Assembly: GCF_023343835.1 (NCBI RefSeq)
Contig: NC_064435.1
Location: forward strand, 61,762,634 to 61,826,633
Direction: 5' to 3'
Source of the DNA: Lagopus muta
Taxonomy: Eukaryota > Chordata > Aves > Galliformes > Phasianidae
DNA: 64,000 nucleotides
Shown here in pieces: positions 41,171-54,440 of the stretch. A program made the position numbers and the translations under genes. The notes under the pieces were generated by a model that saw only the letters and a list, made by a program, of their open reading frames with translations, did not search any database and was not told where the DNA came from. The first letter of the stretch is position 1. Every line of letters begins with the position of its first letter.

Positions 41171-44100
41171 TGAAACCATCATCAGTCAGTTCCATTAATC
41201 TTCCGTGAAGGAAAATAAGAAACCTGAACATAGCAAGACAGTGAGATATAGCAGTAAAAATGTTGAAAATGTTTCTCAAATTCACTCGTTTCTCTCTCTA
41301 ATTCTGTCATAAATTACTGGCCAGAGTCATGCACTGCCCATGGAGACAGCAAGGCATTCTCAGACTTCATCTCACTGCTGCAGGGGCCGCAGACTTGGCC
41401 TTGCTATCTAAGCTGTAGAAACTAGCATAAATTTGTTGGAAGATGAAGAAGAGACAGTTGCACACTAGTATGCTCATCAAAGCCCCCCTTGCACTAGCCC
41501 AAGAATTTTCAGCCTGCCTTATTTTTGGGCCCACGATGCTCAATACTAATGGCCATCCTGTTTTGCTGGTTTCATGAGCATGAGCTAGAAACAAACAGCC
41601 TTGGATTCATTCCTTCTGTTTTCATGCATCTCGTGTAAAGTACACTGAGCAAGTTGCAATCTGGAAATGGGCAAAAGCTTTGGATCAAAAAATCTGATGG
41701 ATCTTGGCCAGTTAGTGCAGAAGTTACCAGAACACAGTCTCATTGCTCCACACACAGAGAACAAACAGCTGGAGGGCCTAGGCATCCACGTGATGGGGTT
41801 TTTGAGAGAATCAAGCCTGGGAGATGTGCTGATTTTCTCTTCTGGCATGGGAGTAGGTTTATTTTGGACAGCATCTGGTTTATTTTTTTTGTTCTCTGTT
41901 GTATGTCGTGTTCCTTTAAAAAGGGAGTGACAAGGTCAGATAGACCCCCTGGAGGGAGAAGAGATTCCTCCTTTCCCTGGAGAGCAGATGAGCATGCCTG
42001 GGGACTGGGTGGGAGGAGGGAGAGGAGAGGAGGAGCTCCCAGGCTTTGGGGTGTAGTGAGAAAGAAAATGGGAGCCCCAGAGAGAAGATGGGATCCTGCT
42101 GTTCATAGAGAGACTAATGAAAGGGACAGGGAACATCTGCACTCTCTCGGTGACAGGAAGAGGTCTTCCAAGGGATCAGAGGATTGCAGGGAATTTGCTG
42201 CAATCCAGAAAGTCACAGAGTGGGCTGAAACCAAACCTGGAGGAAAGCACCCACCTCACAAAACACAGAGGGCTGAAGCTGTTCATAAACTTTTCCTACT
42301 TTTTTTCCTTGCAGAGAGAAAATATTTCTCTATTTATAAATTTTAACATTCTCGTTTCTAGTCCGTGCAATCTGTCTGAGTTCAAAAGATCCTTTGGTCT
42401 CTTCAGGAAGCTCATAGGAAGGAAAACATCTAGATCCTCATCAAAGCCTTGGCTGTCCTCTCATGAGGTAAAGAGTCAGAAATGACCCTCTGTTTCACCC
42501 ATCAGGACTACACATACGTGAATAATAGAAATACTATGAAGCAGTTAATTAAATTTCACCCGTAGCATGGAATTGCCTCCAAAAAGGGAATGAAAAAATG
42601 GGAAAAACATGTCAGTTCGCATACCCTTAATAATTCTTCATTTAGGTTGAACAGAGCAAAGAAATGGATTTTGGTTCATCAGTAGTTCAAAAAAATATAA
42701 AGGGTTTGTTTTGGATCAAATTGACAATTATTTTCTTTTTCAGAGTTTCATGAAACATTGCAAAAAATGATGCAACCCAAAATATTTTATGTGGGTTCAA
42801 ACCTTTCAAAACTGTTTTTTTCAAAAACACTGAAAGAAATTTCAAAATGGGAGGTCATTTCAAATGAAATAATTGGAGTGCTTCACTTGCTTACCAAATT
42901 GTCAGAAGGAAGCTTTTGATTCTTTCAGAATTTTACAGGGTTTTTCCGAAGTGAAACACTCAACAAGACGGACATGATTTTGTAAAGTGTTTTGGTATCT
43001 GTCTGCCTCCACTTCCAAAAAAAAAAAAAAAAAGTCAAAAGATTTCATTCAGCTTCACAGACAAGCAAACACTAAGAGCTAAGAAGTATGTGAGTACTGA
43101 ACTTTTTTCTGGCCATGCAGACCCGAAGTGCCCCTGAAGAGTTAGTTAAGTCATTACCAGAATAGCCTATCAGAAACCCAGATCTGTAAAGAACAAAAAT
43201 TAAAAACAGATATATCATGAATGTTCTTGTTGCTCTTTATTATTTTTCATTTTCTTCTACATTCTTTCGATCCTCCTTTTGCCCAGTCCTTCCTAGATGC
43301 CTGTGTACCAGACATTCCAGGACAAAATATCTCGTGATCTCTACGCAAAAAAAAATTAACGGTTAAATCCTCTGCCTGCATAAATTTTCTCCATACTCAT
43401 AAATTGAGTTGTGCTACCTAGAAATCTCATCTGATGGCTTCAGATGCAGTGACTTCAAAAGCTTATTTTATAGAAAGAATCAACGTACAGGGGCATTTTT
43501 TGTTCCACAGATTTTTGTAGGCAGAAGTTTCCTCTTTGGATTTTAGAGACAAAATCAAGTGCCAGCATCACTGATGGATTTCAATTGTTTAAGAAATGAA
43601 ATGATTTTAGGACAAGGTGAAGGACACGCAATAATCCATTGGCAAGGTACGAATTCTCTTGAATAAGATCTGAGACATAAAGAAAAGTGGAAAACTTGTG
43701 GCCTTTAGGACAAACTGAGCCTATGGAGTATTTTTACACATTCCCAGACCTCCCAGAAATCTACAAGCATATCAAACTGTGTTGAGGGAGAGTGCCTTCA
43801 GCTAATGCTGACCTGAAGAGCTAAGCCATATGGCCTGCTGCTGTGCCATACAGATGCCCCATTTCCAAATGTAAGCTGAGTTTCCTACTTTCAATATCAC
43901 ACCTCAAGAACAAAGTTACATTGCTTTTGAATCCATGCAGGCTCCCAAAGCAGCGCATGGGCAAGTTTCTAGGTCACGGGGAAAAAGTACTGTGTAAATG
44001 TGTCAATATAGTTCAGGTCTGTGCTGTCCCTGTTTACTAATTCTGCACGAATGTGGACCACAGCAGGTGCCAGGATATTGGAAAATAAACCAGGTAAAAT

Positions 44101-44658
44101 CAGTTTGATATCCCAGAGACAAAAAGCATTTGTTTTGCTCTAAATTGACTGAGTCCTCTACTGTTGATAAATTCATATGGGGGATTTATGTTGTTTTCAG
44201 TACTTCTTTTATTGATATATCTTCCTTCCATTAAATCAATTTTATCTTTTTTTTTTTTTTAATCTGCAAAACAAAATTAACTGCAAAGCTCACTCACTAA
44301 CTTTTTGTTCTTTCCTTCTTTCCTTCTTTTTCTTTCCTCTGCCTCTGTGTCTCTTTCCTTCTCTCTGTCTCTCCTTTTCACTCTCAGTTTAATTCTTTGA
44401 AGTCTTTTTAACATTATAGGAATACCAAGTTTGGTCTTTGCCATTTAATGTTTTTCCTGGAGCAGCTCTGGGAAGTCTTGTGTTCTGGGTGTTCTGGCAC
44501 TGCTGTATAAAGAATAAGAATCTTGAACAAAGACTTTCTTTGCCCAAAATTGTAATTAGTTGCTGAAGCTGCTAACAAAAGCAGAGGCAGATGAACAAAA
44601 TGATTCTAGACATTTAAAAAGCTTGTATAATGACAGATTGAAGAGATAGGGACTGTTT

Positions 44659-44675
44659 GGGGGGGGGGAGGGGGC
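44659..44675 (+). repeat. G-run (G10 A G5)
   Basis: A nearly pure G run followed by GCAGGAAAG, able in principle to form a G-quadruplex. Its position is far from any gene. Confidence 0.8.
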
Positions 44676-45384
44676 AGGAAAGAAAAAAAATAGGTCATTT
44701 TTGTTCAGAAGAATAGTCTTATTAAATCAATAAAATTAGATAAAAATAGTATTAGCATAATTACTGTATAACTATGTAATTAAGCATTGTAGCTGTGCAG
44801 TACACCTTTATGTTAAATATTTTGCTCTGTTGGCTAAGGTACTCTCACAAAAGTGAAGTTGTCTTTAAAGATGATTCTGTATTTCTTAGTTCTTGCACCA
44901 CTGAGGACTGCAAGACCTATGAGTGTGTGGAGCTTTTGATAAGAAAACCCATGTCTAACTCATGAGATTTACAAGGGTAATTTTGTCATCTGTTGCAAAA
45001 GTCCAAATAAATTATGTCTTCCAATCTTCTTGTATTCGCTCTTTTGTTATCACACCCAAACAATTAAAAGAATGTGAATAGCTTACAGAGGCACAGATTT
45101 CTTCTACAGAAGCCAGGATGATCTGTCTCCATCATATTATTTTCAGCTGGGTATTTTATAATTCTGTTTTTAATTAGCATTTCAACCAACTTTCTTGGTA
45201 CTAAAGTAAGAATTCTCAGCCCTGAATTTCCCAGAATAACCTTTACAGTAAAATAATATTTGCAAGAGCTGTTCGCTGAGGCAGCATCGACTTAATTTTG
45301 ATTTCTTCTACTTGCTTTTCAAACACTTTTGAGTAATTTTATTTTTCAGTTTTTGTTTCAAAAAGCCGCTATGCTATTTGTCTG

Positions 45385-45421
45385 CACGCACGTGTGTGCG
45401 TGTGTGTATGTGTGTGTGTGT
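45385..45421. repeat. Alternating purine-pyrimidine (CACG/TG)n tract
   Basis: CACGCACGTGTGTGCG followed by TGTGTGTATGTGTGTGTG is a classic potential Z-DNA-forming microsatellite. Confidence 0.85.
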
Positions 45422-48400
45422 TATTTCTCTTTTCCCAGAGCTTAGATAGTACCTACACCCTTGTAGCACTATATTTACTGTAAAATTGAAGAAACACTCC
45501 TATGGAAAGGCCATAGACAGACAGGAGTTGCACATGGAGTAAAAGAGGATCAAAAGAAAGGCTGAGAGAGAGCTCAGCAGTCAGGTCACAGGGCAGAAAG
45601 GTAACAATACAGTAGAGAGATGGCTTGTATTTTCAATAGGTGACAGAACCAATTTCAGTACTTGCTTTGTGGTTCACATCTACCTATCACGGACATGTAG
45701 GACTCTCTGTGCCTCAAGAGTATGTCTGAGTACAGCATGCTGTATAACTCAAACAGGGCCTCAAATGAACAAAAACTTGGTAGACTCTGCCCAAGGTTCA
45801 GAAAAAAAAAGAAAAAAGGAAAAAAAAAATAATACCAGTTCCAGTGTGAACAAAATCAGGAGATCCAATTTTTATAGGCTTTGAGTCTCGGTGCTGTTTA
45901 AAGTTTCAATGTCTAGGAACCAAATTTTCAATCACCACATTAGATACTGAAATATTTTAGATATTTTCTTTTATCAAATACTGATTTTGGCCAGGATCAG
46001 AACCTGATCATCCAGGCCAGTGAGGTATAGGCTGCTCAGTATATCACTATATTTGAAAATGTCATTTAGGCCTGGAAATTGTGCTGAAGCAATGTCAAAA
46101 ATTTCTTGCTTTCTAGAGGCAAGGCCACTGGCACAACTTCTTCAGACAGATCTCTACCATGGAAAATTTATGTGTTTTTCTTAATCTTTCTTGATCTTTA
46201 ACCCCAAAATTAATGTGATTATATTTTATGTACATTTTGTAGAGGAAAACAGTGTATGCTCTATGGCTTTAAACTATTTCATACAAACACATCTTATTTG
46301 ATAGATCTTCTTTATATTATTCTACTGAAATCTTGAGTTATCTATCATATAGAATAACATGTACAAAAAGAAAAAAGATTTTTCTCCTCAAGGAAAGTCA
46401 ATAAAAATACAATGTTTAAAAACACAGAATTGTCATATCTAATAGCCAAAGTAAGCAACATACCTTCTCTTGGTTTGGAATCCAACTTTTCATCCCACAG
46501 CTGAATTTTCTCTCATGTTGGTGCTGACCTTCAGGCATGTTTTAAGAACCAGGAGAGATCAAATGCTCATCTCCAGACAAAGAAAGTACTCTAAAGAGCA
46601 AAATTCAGTGAGCTTTGCTGAAAACATAAATAATGACATTCTGCAAGTGAATTAAAATGAAATACAAATGCTGCAAGAAGAAAATAATCTATGATACATT
46701 TCTAATAATAGTCAAGGGAAGAGTCTTAACTGGTGATGCTTCCTTCTGCTTTAAGATATGAAGAGAAAAATATAGTTCACAAAGAGGCCATTCTTGCCCA
46801 GCTGCAGACACTGTGGTTCAAGGATCCCATTTTGCTTGTTAAAGCAGGGAGGAACATCTCAGAATTTCCTTTATTACCTATTCAATGATATAAAACTTAA
46901 TTATTACAAGACAAGTGAATGTCTCTAATTTGCTCCGTCTCATGGCTCATTCAGTCTATAGCTTCACCTCACATTTATGCTCTGTGGTTACCCACACAAG
47001 ATTAATCTTGCTGTGCTGTGCTCTCAGACCTACCTCTCAGATGGAAAAGTTGATTTCTTCCATAGCCTTTCACCTATTCATATTTTTTTATTCATCTATG
47101 CTTGACATCTTTTTTATGACTTAAATTATGCTGAAAGTCTAAACTTTTGAAACATAATTTGTATTCCTGAAATTAATAGCAGGTTTTTAAAAGCATGTAA
47201 ATACAGCTGCCTCTTCACTAGGATTCCTATATACCTATTCTACTCGTTTTGTGGATTGGTAGCAGTCCTTTGTCTCCAGTTGTCGCCCATTTGTGCAATG
47301 CTTGGTGTTAACAGGATTTGACCTCCTATAAATTGTACAAGTCATCATTGAAAGTGGTGAAATAATTACTTTACTATTTTTTTTCCTTAATTTCATTTAG
47401 TTTTCCTTTGAGCAATGTTGTGAACATGAATATTAAGGCATAATCATGGCCCTCATGCTCCATTGCAAAAATACCAAGTGTTGACTTTAAAAAAATTTGT
47501 CTGGTAGACTATCTGACCATCTGACGCGGAAGAGGAAGGAAGAAAAAAATAAAAGAATAGCTCCAGGAAAAAATCACAGATTTGTTTCCATTTCTTTAAG
47601 CAAACTCTGTTAAATAAATGTCAATCAAGAAAGTTGAAACAGACAATTCTACTGATGAAATAAAAACATAATAAAAATTAAACAAACACACAAACATATT
47701 CAGTGTACTGTTTCATGTTTCAATTACCTATTTGAAACAAGCATACTTATAGGGAAAGGATTCCTTTATAATCCATATTTTTGACAAAGGTTAGAATTAA
47801 CGCTTCATCCCTTCATGGGTAATTTTTAATCAAGTTTATGGAAATATTGTTAATGATTAATGTTTACAAATCTGATAAGATTCTCAAATGCAATTGAAAC
47901 ACAATAGATGTTTAGAAATTAATTATCTGTCCTTGAAAAGAATGCATATTTTTACTGACCTGAAGCTGCACATATCATGTTAACTTTGTGCAAAACCTAA
48001 AGCCTGTTATACATTCTTACAAGAGTGGTGATGAACCATTTCTTAAACTGATATATTTACAGTACAAAGTTTTGCTAGTTTACAGTGAAATCCTATTAAA
48101 AGTATAGTGAAGATCTATCTGATGTGTTTGACTATTAATCTGAAGTTCAACTGATGTTCATATTGTTTTGTTGGTGAGATTATTCCCTTGTGAGTGTCAT
48201 AAAGGCAAGTCCACCGTAGCCAGGTCACAGTGTGCGCTCAGATCTCTACATCTTGCTCAGCTAAGTGAAGCTGAGGGAACAGCAGCAGGAGAGGAGAAGA
48301 CTGAGAGGTAGAAAGGATCTTTTTATATCAGTTTTGAGTCTCCGGCAACATTAAAGCATTGAAAAGACTAGAAAACTAAAAAATTGGTGATCCCAGGACA

Positions 48401-48697
48401 AAATTATCTGAGACAAAGTGTTATGTTGAAGGCTGTTGGTTTATCGGTTGTTTTTTTCTTCCCACTTCCATAACTTCTTTTATGTATGAGGTCTCTGACA
48501 AATAGGTCCCAGACGAAACAGCTGAGTGGTGTATTTGCATGAGAAATAAAATTAAAACATTGTGTACCTCTGGTGTTTGAGGTAATGACATCACATGCTT
48601 CTCAAAAATAGTTTCAAAAATCTGTGTTCAAAAGTGCAGAGGAGTTGTAACCTTCTAGATCTTCACTAATTAGTGATTGGGGAACATCCAAGAAAAG

Positions 48698-48732
<35 letters not shown>
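48698..48732. repeat. A35 homopolymer
   Basis: Run of 35 A. Nothing upstream suggests a processed pseudogene. The length may be imprecise because of sequencing. Confidence 0.9.
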
Positions 48733-48735
<3 letters not shown>

Positions 48736-51299
48736 TAATTTTACTAGTTTCCTTGTAGAGGTGCACTGAAAGGTCATATGTTTAAAGGCTGAGTTGCATA
48801 AAGCAGAATTCATTGTCTACTGATAAGAATTAAGAGATTTGTTCTTTAAAAGTCCTGGAACCTATACTTCAATGTACAATGTAATGCCTCCCTGAAAATC
48901 GAAGAAAAAAACGTTGATTAACTTGTATTGGTATTAATTTAAAGCAGATCATTCAGAGAGCCACTGTCAAGCAGTTTTTTCCCGGAAATCTTACTAGCAA
49001 AACAAGACAAGCTCTCCAAACTCTCCATAGAGTGAAGTCAGCCTATACACCATATTTTAGCTATGACAGGATCCCACTGTAATGCTGAGCATAGCCAAAC
49101 ACACAACAAAGTCCACAGTTCGTGTCATTCCGAAAACTATGTTGATATCAGAAGGAATCAAAGCACAACTCTTCAACCAGCTTTTGTTCTATGGTTCTAC
49201 TGACTGAAATGAGTCAGCAGTGTGAGGAGAAACGTGCATGTGATTAGACTTCTCAGGGGCAGGTTGGCCACCAGCCTTTCCCAGATGAAAGTGTCTTAAA
49301 ACCTGGACAGTTATAGGTTAAGGGCCATATGGTCTGGCTGCACTTCCTCTATGTGACTTGAAGGAAGGTTGTAAACAAGATAAAACTGACAGTCTACTTT
49401 AGCATTGCTGTAAAGTGGGGAAAAGCAGTGAGATTATATCAAGAACATTAGATTGCAATTTTTTAAGAAGGTGGAAATGTGTTTTCTTTCCATAATAATA
49501 TTCAAATGTAACATAAATTTTTACCATTTATATATGATGAGTTACTGTTATGAAAAGTCTTCCTCCTTCCTCCTCCCTAATCCCCCCCACCAAAAAAAAA
49601 AAAAAAAAAAATCAAAATTTCTAACTTGCACTGAAGCCTGAAGATAAAGGATAGCTTTGTTGCTATTCCCTAACTAGATGCAAGGAACAACAGAAGTTTG
49701 ACAGTGATTTAGAGGAAATCTTAATGAAACTAAAACCTCCAAACACCCTTGAGTCTGCCTACTAGTGGAAAAGAGATACAAAATTATTTAAAAGCTGCTT
49801 GAATGTTTGTGGACCGCGCTGCATCGATTTAAATAGACATTTTTTCATAGCTCTTGGCATTATTACGCACATGGATATTTATTCCTTGTCCTGAGTATGC
49901 CTGCAGTTTTCCTGCATATTTTTCTGTCTGGTTTCAGGATATACCAGCAGTCTTGAATCTTTCGGATACAATGGGGATAGTTGATTATTCTGAAGAAGGA
50001 AATTATCTGGTGTCAAACAGATGTGAGAAACCTCATTTTTTTCCAAAATGTTGCTTATTGGAAAGAGTGGGATTTTCTGGATTGCAGGTGTGATCTGGAA
50101 ATGTATTTCTAGATCTACTAATGAAGGATATACACATACACACGTGCATGTGTATAAGTGACTGAATGTGTGAGCGAATGAATGAGGGAAAAGCACAAAG
50201 CAGGTGAACAGGTGCTCTCTAGTGTTAAAAGTGGTGATCAAACAGATGATGGCAATTACGAGTAGGGGAAGGGGTCTGGCAGAGTGGCTTCAAAACTGTC
50301 TAAAGCAATTTTACCTTGACAGGAGGCATCCACAGTGCCAGCATCACCATGGGGAAGAAACAGTGGGAGAACTCCGTTTATATACATCTCCTTCAATTGA
50401 AGGAGGCCAGCTTATACATCCTCCTCAGGCACCAAAGTGCCCAGACCTACTTCTTGCCTATTACCATGTCAGAAGAATTGGTTTTTACGTGAACCCTTAA
50501 AACAGAGTCCCTTCCCTTCCCTTCAGTCCCTTCCATTAAATGGTCCCATTTACCCCTTACTCTGTCTATCACTGACTTTGAAGGCACACCAGGCGCTGAA
50601 GGGACTGAGCCTCCCACTAATTCTGAAGCACTCTCTCCAAGATGCTTTGGCTGAGTATGAAGTTCAGGCCAAGATGAGGAGCTGACTGCCTGGCATCGAG
50701 TGGGAAGCACTGCTCCCCTCAGCACAGTACCCGACTTGGAGCCACAGGCAGGGATGGAATGCGTGGCAGAGGCAGCGGCCCAATGAGCCCCTCGGAGCAA
50801 GTAGGGGAACCTCCGTGCCTCCACCTCCCCCACACGCATTTCTCTGTTCAAAAACAAGATGCAATTATTTAACATTTTTCTCCTTTTTTTCTTCCCCCTC
50901 CCCCCTTTTTCCTGGTCAAGAAGGAGGACCTATTCCACCTGTGGATCGTGCACTTATTCTAGCCCTGAGAAACACCACCTGCCTTTCAGGTGAAAATAGC
51001 AGGCTCCTAGAAAGCTTTGGAGATCTTTTCTCTTATCCCTACGGATACATATTTGCTTGTATTTCCCTAAGCAGAGAATGACTAAGACTCCTAATAACAG
51101 TGTGACATATGGGAAGAATATTTTCTAAGCCCCAGATCTGCTTTTTAGAGATCCACTTTAGTTTTCTTTTTTTTCCCTAACACAACATTCCCCCCTCCCC
51201 CTCCTCCCCCCCCATTATCCCCCCCCTATATGCACATACACCATCATAACATCCCAAAAGGGGGGAGCTAAATCCTCCTGAAGGCTGCCCGTTGTGAGC

Positions 51300-52620
51300 G
51301 CAACATTTCAAAGACACGGATACCCTGGAGGAGAACAAAAGAAAAAGAAAAAAAAAGCCGTAAATAAGGGATGGGAGGATAATTTTTGGCTATTTGAGCG
51401 CGTTTGTGTGTTATAGAGAGGCGTTAAATCCTGAGCTCTTCCCTCGGCAGAGCCTTCTTTAGCTGTGTTTTGAAAGCGGAGTGAGCTGTGAGCTATGGCA
51501 CTCTTACTATAAAGGAAGAAAGAGGAGAAGGGGTACGGGGAAGCGGCTACAGCTCCTGCGAGCAGTGCACGTCTCCGTGCAGGTACCACGGGCGACAGCA
51601 GATAATAGGGTTCCCAAAGGCACCGAGTGCCATGTGAAAAGAAAGCCGGGGGAAGGAGCTTACATAAACAACCGCGCTGCGAGCGCTCGGAGCACCGGGG
51701 AACTCATTGCCACAGCGCCCCCTCCCATGCACGGCTCGAAATAAAGGTTCCATCCCGAGGAAAGGGAAAGAAAAGTTCTTTCTGTCCGTTTCTCCCTTTC
51801 GGTTTGCCTCTTGTTGCTCTAACCTTGCCCGGCGCAAGGGCTCGGCCGGCTCCTCGTTGGCTCGAGGTGCGCCTCAGCCGGAGGAAGCCTCGGAAGGAGG
51901 GCTTCTTGTACTGGAAAACTGGACAAGTCCGCTCGCACAGTATGCGTGTGTCATTTGTTATTTTTAAATACAATAGCCTATTATTTCACGTCGTTGTCTC
52001 CGGGAGATGGTGGCGGCCCCCCATTTCATGAGAGAGAGGAGAAAGCGTTCCCAGCCCATTGTGTGGTTATGTCACAGGAAACTGTTTGTGCTGCACATTG
52101 TGTTGCATCTCCAAATCCCACCAAGTTCCACTTCGCTCTGCTTCAAAAGTTGCTGGGACCGGTGTCACGGCAATTGGGTAACCGGCATTGTCCGGGCGAT
52201 GGGCGTGCGCGACTCTCCGGGCCGCGGGGAGCATTCCTGAGGCAGGCAAATCTCCGTGCCAGCTCGATTTGCGCTGCTTTGCCCTCCCCGAATGACATGT
52301 CTAGGAGCGGGGCCGAGGGTACACGGCACCGAGCGCCGCGCTCCGCGCAGCCGTGCGCGCTCGAAGCGCGCAGTGCGCAGAGCGGGGGGAGAGCAGCGGG
52401 GAGCGGGCTCTCTCCTTTTGCTTCCAACTTCACCGCCCGAAAACTTCATACCCTTGCACTGGGGAGAGATAGCTCAGAAATGGCAAAACCTGCCTCCCAT
52501 GAGGGCGGTGAGCAATAGCTGGGAAGGGGCAGGGGTATGGAAAGCTCTCGGCTCCCTGCTCAGCTGTGCAGGATGGAGCAAAGTGAATTAAAAGAAGACA
52601 AGGCGAGAGCAGAGCTTAAA
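51300..52620. promoter_or_regulatory. CpG-rich block about 4-5 kb upstream of IRX2
   Basis: From about 51.3 kb the sequence changes from AT-rich to G+C- and CpG-rich (for example 51660-51900 and 52190-52400, with many CGCG, GCGC and CCGG words). Several long overlapping frames on both strands (for example 51946-52518 plus) are the usual stop-poor by-product of such composition, and none shows a domain. An unmethylated CpG island of this kind often marks a promoter or a Polycomb-regulated developmental locus. It could be the start of a divergent or upstream non-coding transcript; no transcript can be proved from sequence. Confidence 0.55.
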
Positions 52621-54305
52621 ATCTAGGAAGGTAAATGCTGACCTAATGAATAGATGAATCAAATAAAGAACGCACTGTGTAAAAGCCTTAATGTCTCTGT
52701 GTAGGCATGTTAATTTGCCACAGTTATTACCAATAAAAAGTGCATGTAATACTATTTTACTGTTTGACAGCTCAAGTTAGACGGCATTTTATTAGTATTA
52801 CAATGGGAAAATTAAATTTCAGCTGGGGAGCCGGGCAGATGAAAGCTCCATTCCCTTTGTTCAGATGAAGGCGTTCAGATCCCAACCGGGAGAACTCCGG
52901 CAAGAAGTTGAACACAACCACGTACGCTGAGCAATGTTTAAAAGCGTTATGGACGCGGTTTTCCCGTTCGTTCCACGCGAAGAGTTCGCCCTGGACTGTC
53001 TCAGTGCCCCCAACAGCTCCTCACTCTGTGCAATCAAATTCGTGGTGTAATCGTGGAAATAAAACGCAGAGCGTTGCCTCGCAGTGGGTAAATCCATGGC
53101 TCTCTGAAGCCCGACAAAAAATGATGCAAATCAAACCAACGTAAAAACTCGCCTTTTGAATTGAGAGTATATTGTCCCATTCACCCGTGATTGCGAAATT
53201 AACCTCGTTTCTGTGTATAAAACATTGATTTTTGGACAGCAGATATTACAGCATCAGACATATAATCTGTTGCTCATTGTGTTTGAAGGAAGGGGCTGAT
53301 GGTCTTCATTTAAACATTCGTCCCATCGAGAGGACAGGCAGAAATATTTTCACTGAGCGAAGCAGAAGGAGGCAGAAACAACACCTACAATTGCACGGAA
53401 GTGTTCGTGAACCTGCGTGTGTGACACATGTATGTGCTTGGGGCTCTGCATGGAGATCCCTATCTATGCGTGCATGTGTGGCTGTGCGAATCTTCGCACA
53501 CTCTGAACTGAATTGCATCGATTCTCCCGGGATCGCGGTATTTATTTAAGTACTCTTCCCAGGTCATAACTGTAACACTCACTTAATAGCATTAATCCCC
53601 TGTTATAATGTAAACACAACGGCCATTGTATTCCCAATCTGCATTGTTCCACTAATTATTAAAGAGGAGGAACTAAAAGCAATCAATTCACGGAGCTGAA
53701 CGCTCTCTCGCACCACCCCTGCTGGAAAGAACAGAGCTGGCTTTCCAAATCAAAATGCGGAGGGTATGGTGCGTTTTGCAAGGCGGGCAGGTTGACTTGC
53801 AGAGATTCATGTATTACTTTATAATGTTATAATTAATTTTGCATTCTTAGCTCTCCAGCTGCTGCTCCGTTCAAAAGCAGAGCTCATATACTTAGAAACC
53901 GGTGAGCGGAACACAGGAATTGACTATTCAGATGTAATCGCGTGATATCGATTATTCCACAGAACTACCGAAATATGAATGTGCTTTATATAAAAGCCCT
54001 TGTTTTTCGAGTTTCTATTTTTGTGTAATATATGCGCATTCATCATCAAGCTGGGAAGGAAGCGTCTTTTCTGTAATCTGTTGCTGTGAGTTTAGCAGTG
54101 CTTTATCACTCCCTTATCAGGAAGCCGGGAGTTAATGACAAGAAATACCTGTTGGTGTTAACCTCCTCCCCTCACCTGCCTGGCTCGGGGCTGCCTCTTC
54201 CACAGGCCGGGGCTGATGGAGCTGGTGGGAATTCATCCCTCTGCCTGGTGGCCAGATATCTGCTGCTGCTGTGCACAGGGGCAAACTGCTATGTGGGCTT
54301 TACAG

Positions 54306-54348
<43 letters not shown>

Positions 54349-54440
54349 AAGGGATAGAAAATCAAATAGAGAAGGAAAATGGGATGCTCAGATTGCTCCA
54401 GCATAGGCATCCCGAAGCCTGAGCAGAGTTTTCAGACGGC
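52621..54440. promoter_or_regulatory. AT-rich candidate enhancer stretch between CpG blocks
   Basis: Non-repetitive sequence rich in homeodomain-like words (TAATTA, ATTAAT, TTATTAC), TALE-type TGACAG (for example TTTGACAGCTC near 52766) and Sox-like ATTGT words. No coding frame is convincing. This is the texture of deeply conserved IRX-cluster non-coding elements, but conservation is not tested here. An A41 run interrupts it at 54306-54346. Confidence 0.4.
54306..54346. repeat. A41 homopolymer
   Basis: The longest homopolymer in the window, following GGGCTTTACAG. No gene-like body precedes it, so a retrocopied mRNA is not supported. Confidence 0.92.

Larger units (their letters stand above)
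41171..51300. other. Intergenic DNA, no supported gene
   Basis: A 230-codon open frame at 41654-42346 is the longest outside IRX2, but no domain is recognisable in it (see findings). Simple sequence includes a G-rich run at about 44659-44674, alternating purine-pyrimidine (TG)n at about 45385-45421, A35 at 48698-48732 and A20 at 49592-49611. From about 50.6 kb the base composition starts to rise in G+C. Confidence 0.5.

Noticed and set aside
51946..52518. 190-codon plus frame in the distal CpG block
   Set aside because: No recognisable domain, overlapped by several other open frames on both strands, as expected from stop-poor CpG-rich sequence.
54086..54422. Frames ending in a polylysine stretch
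   Set aside because: The lysines come from the A41 homopolymer. No gene-like body precedes it, so neither a gene nor a processed pseudogene is supported.
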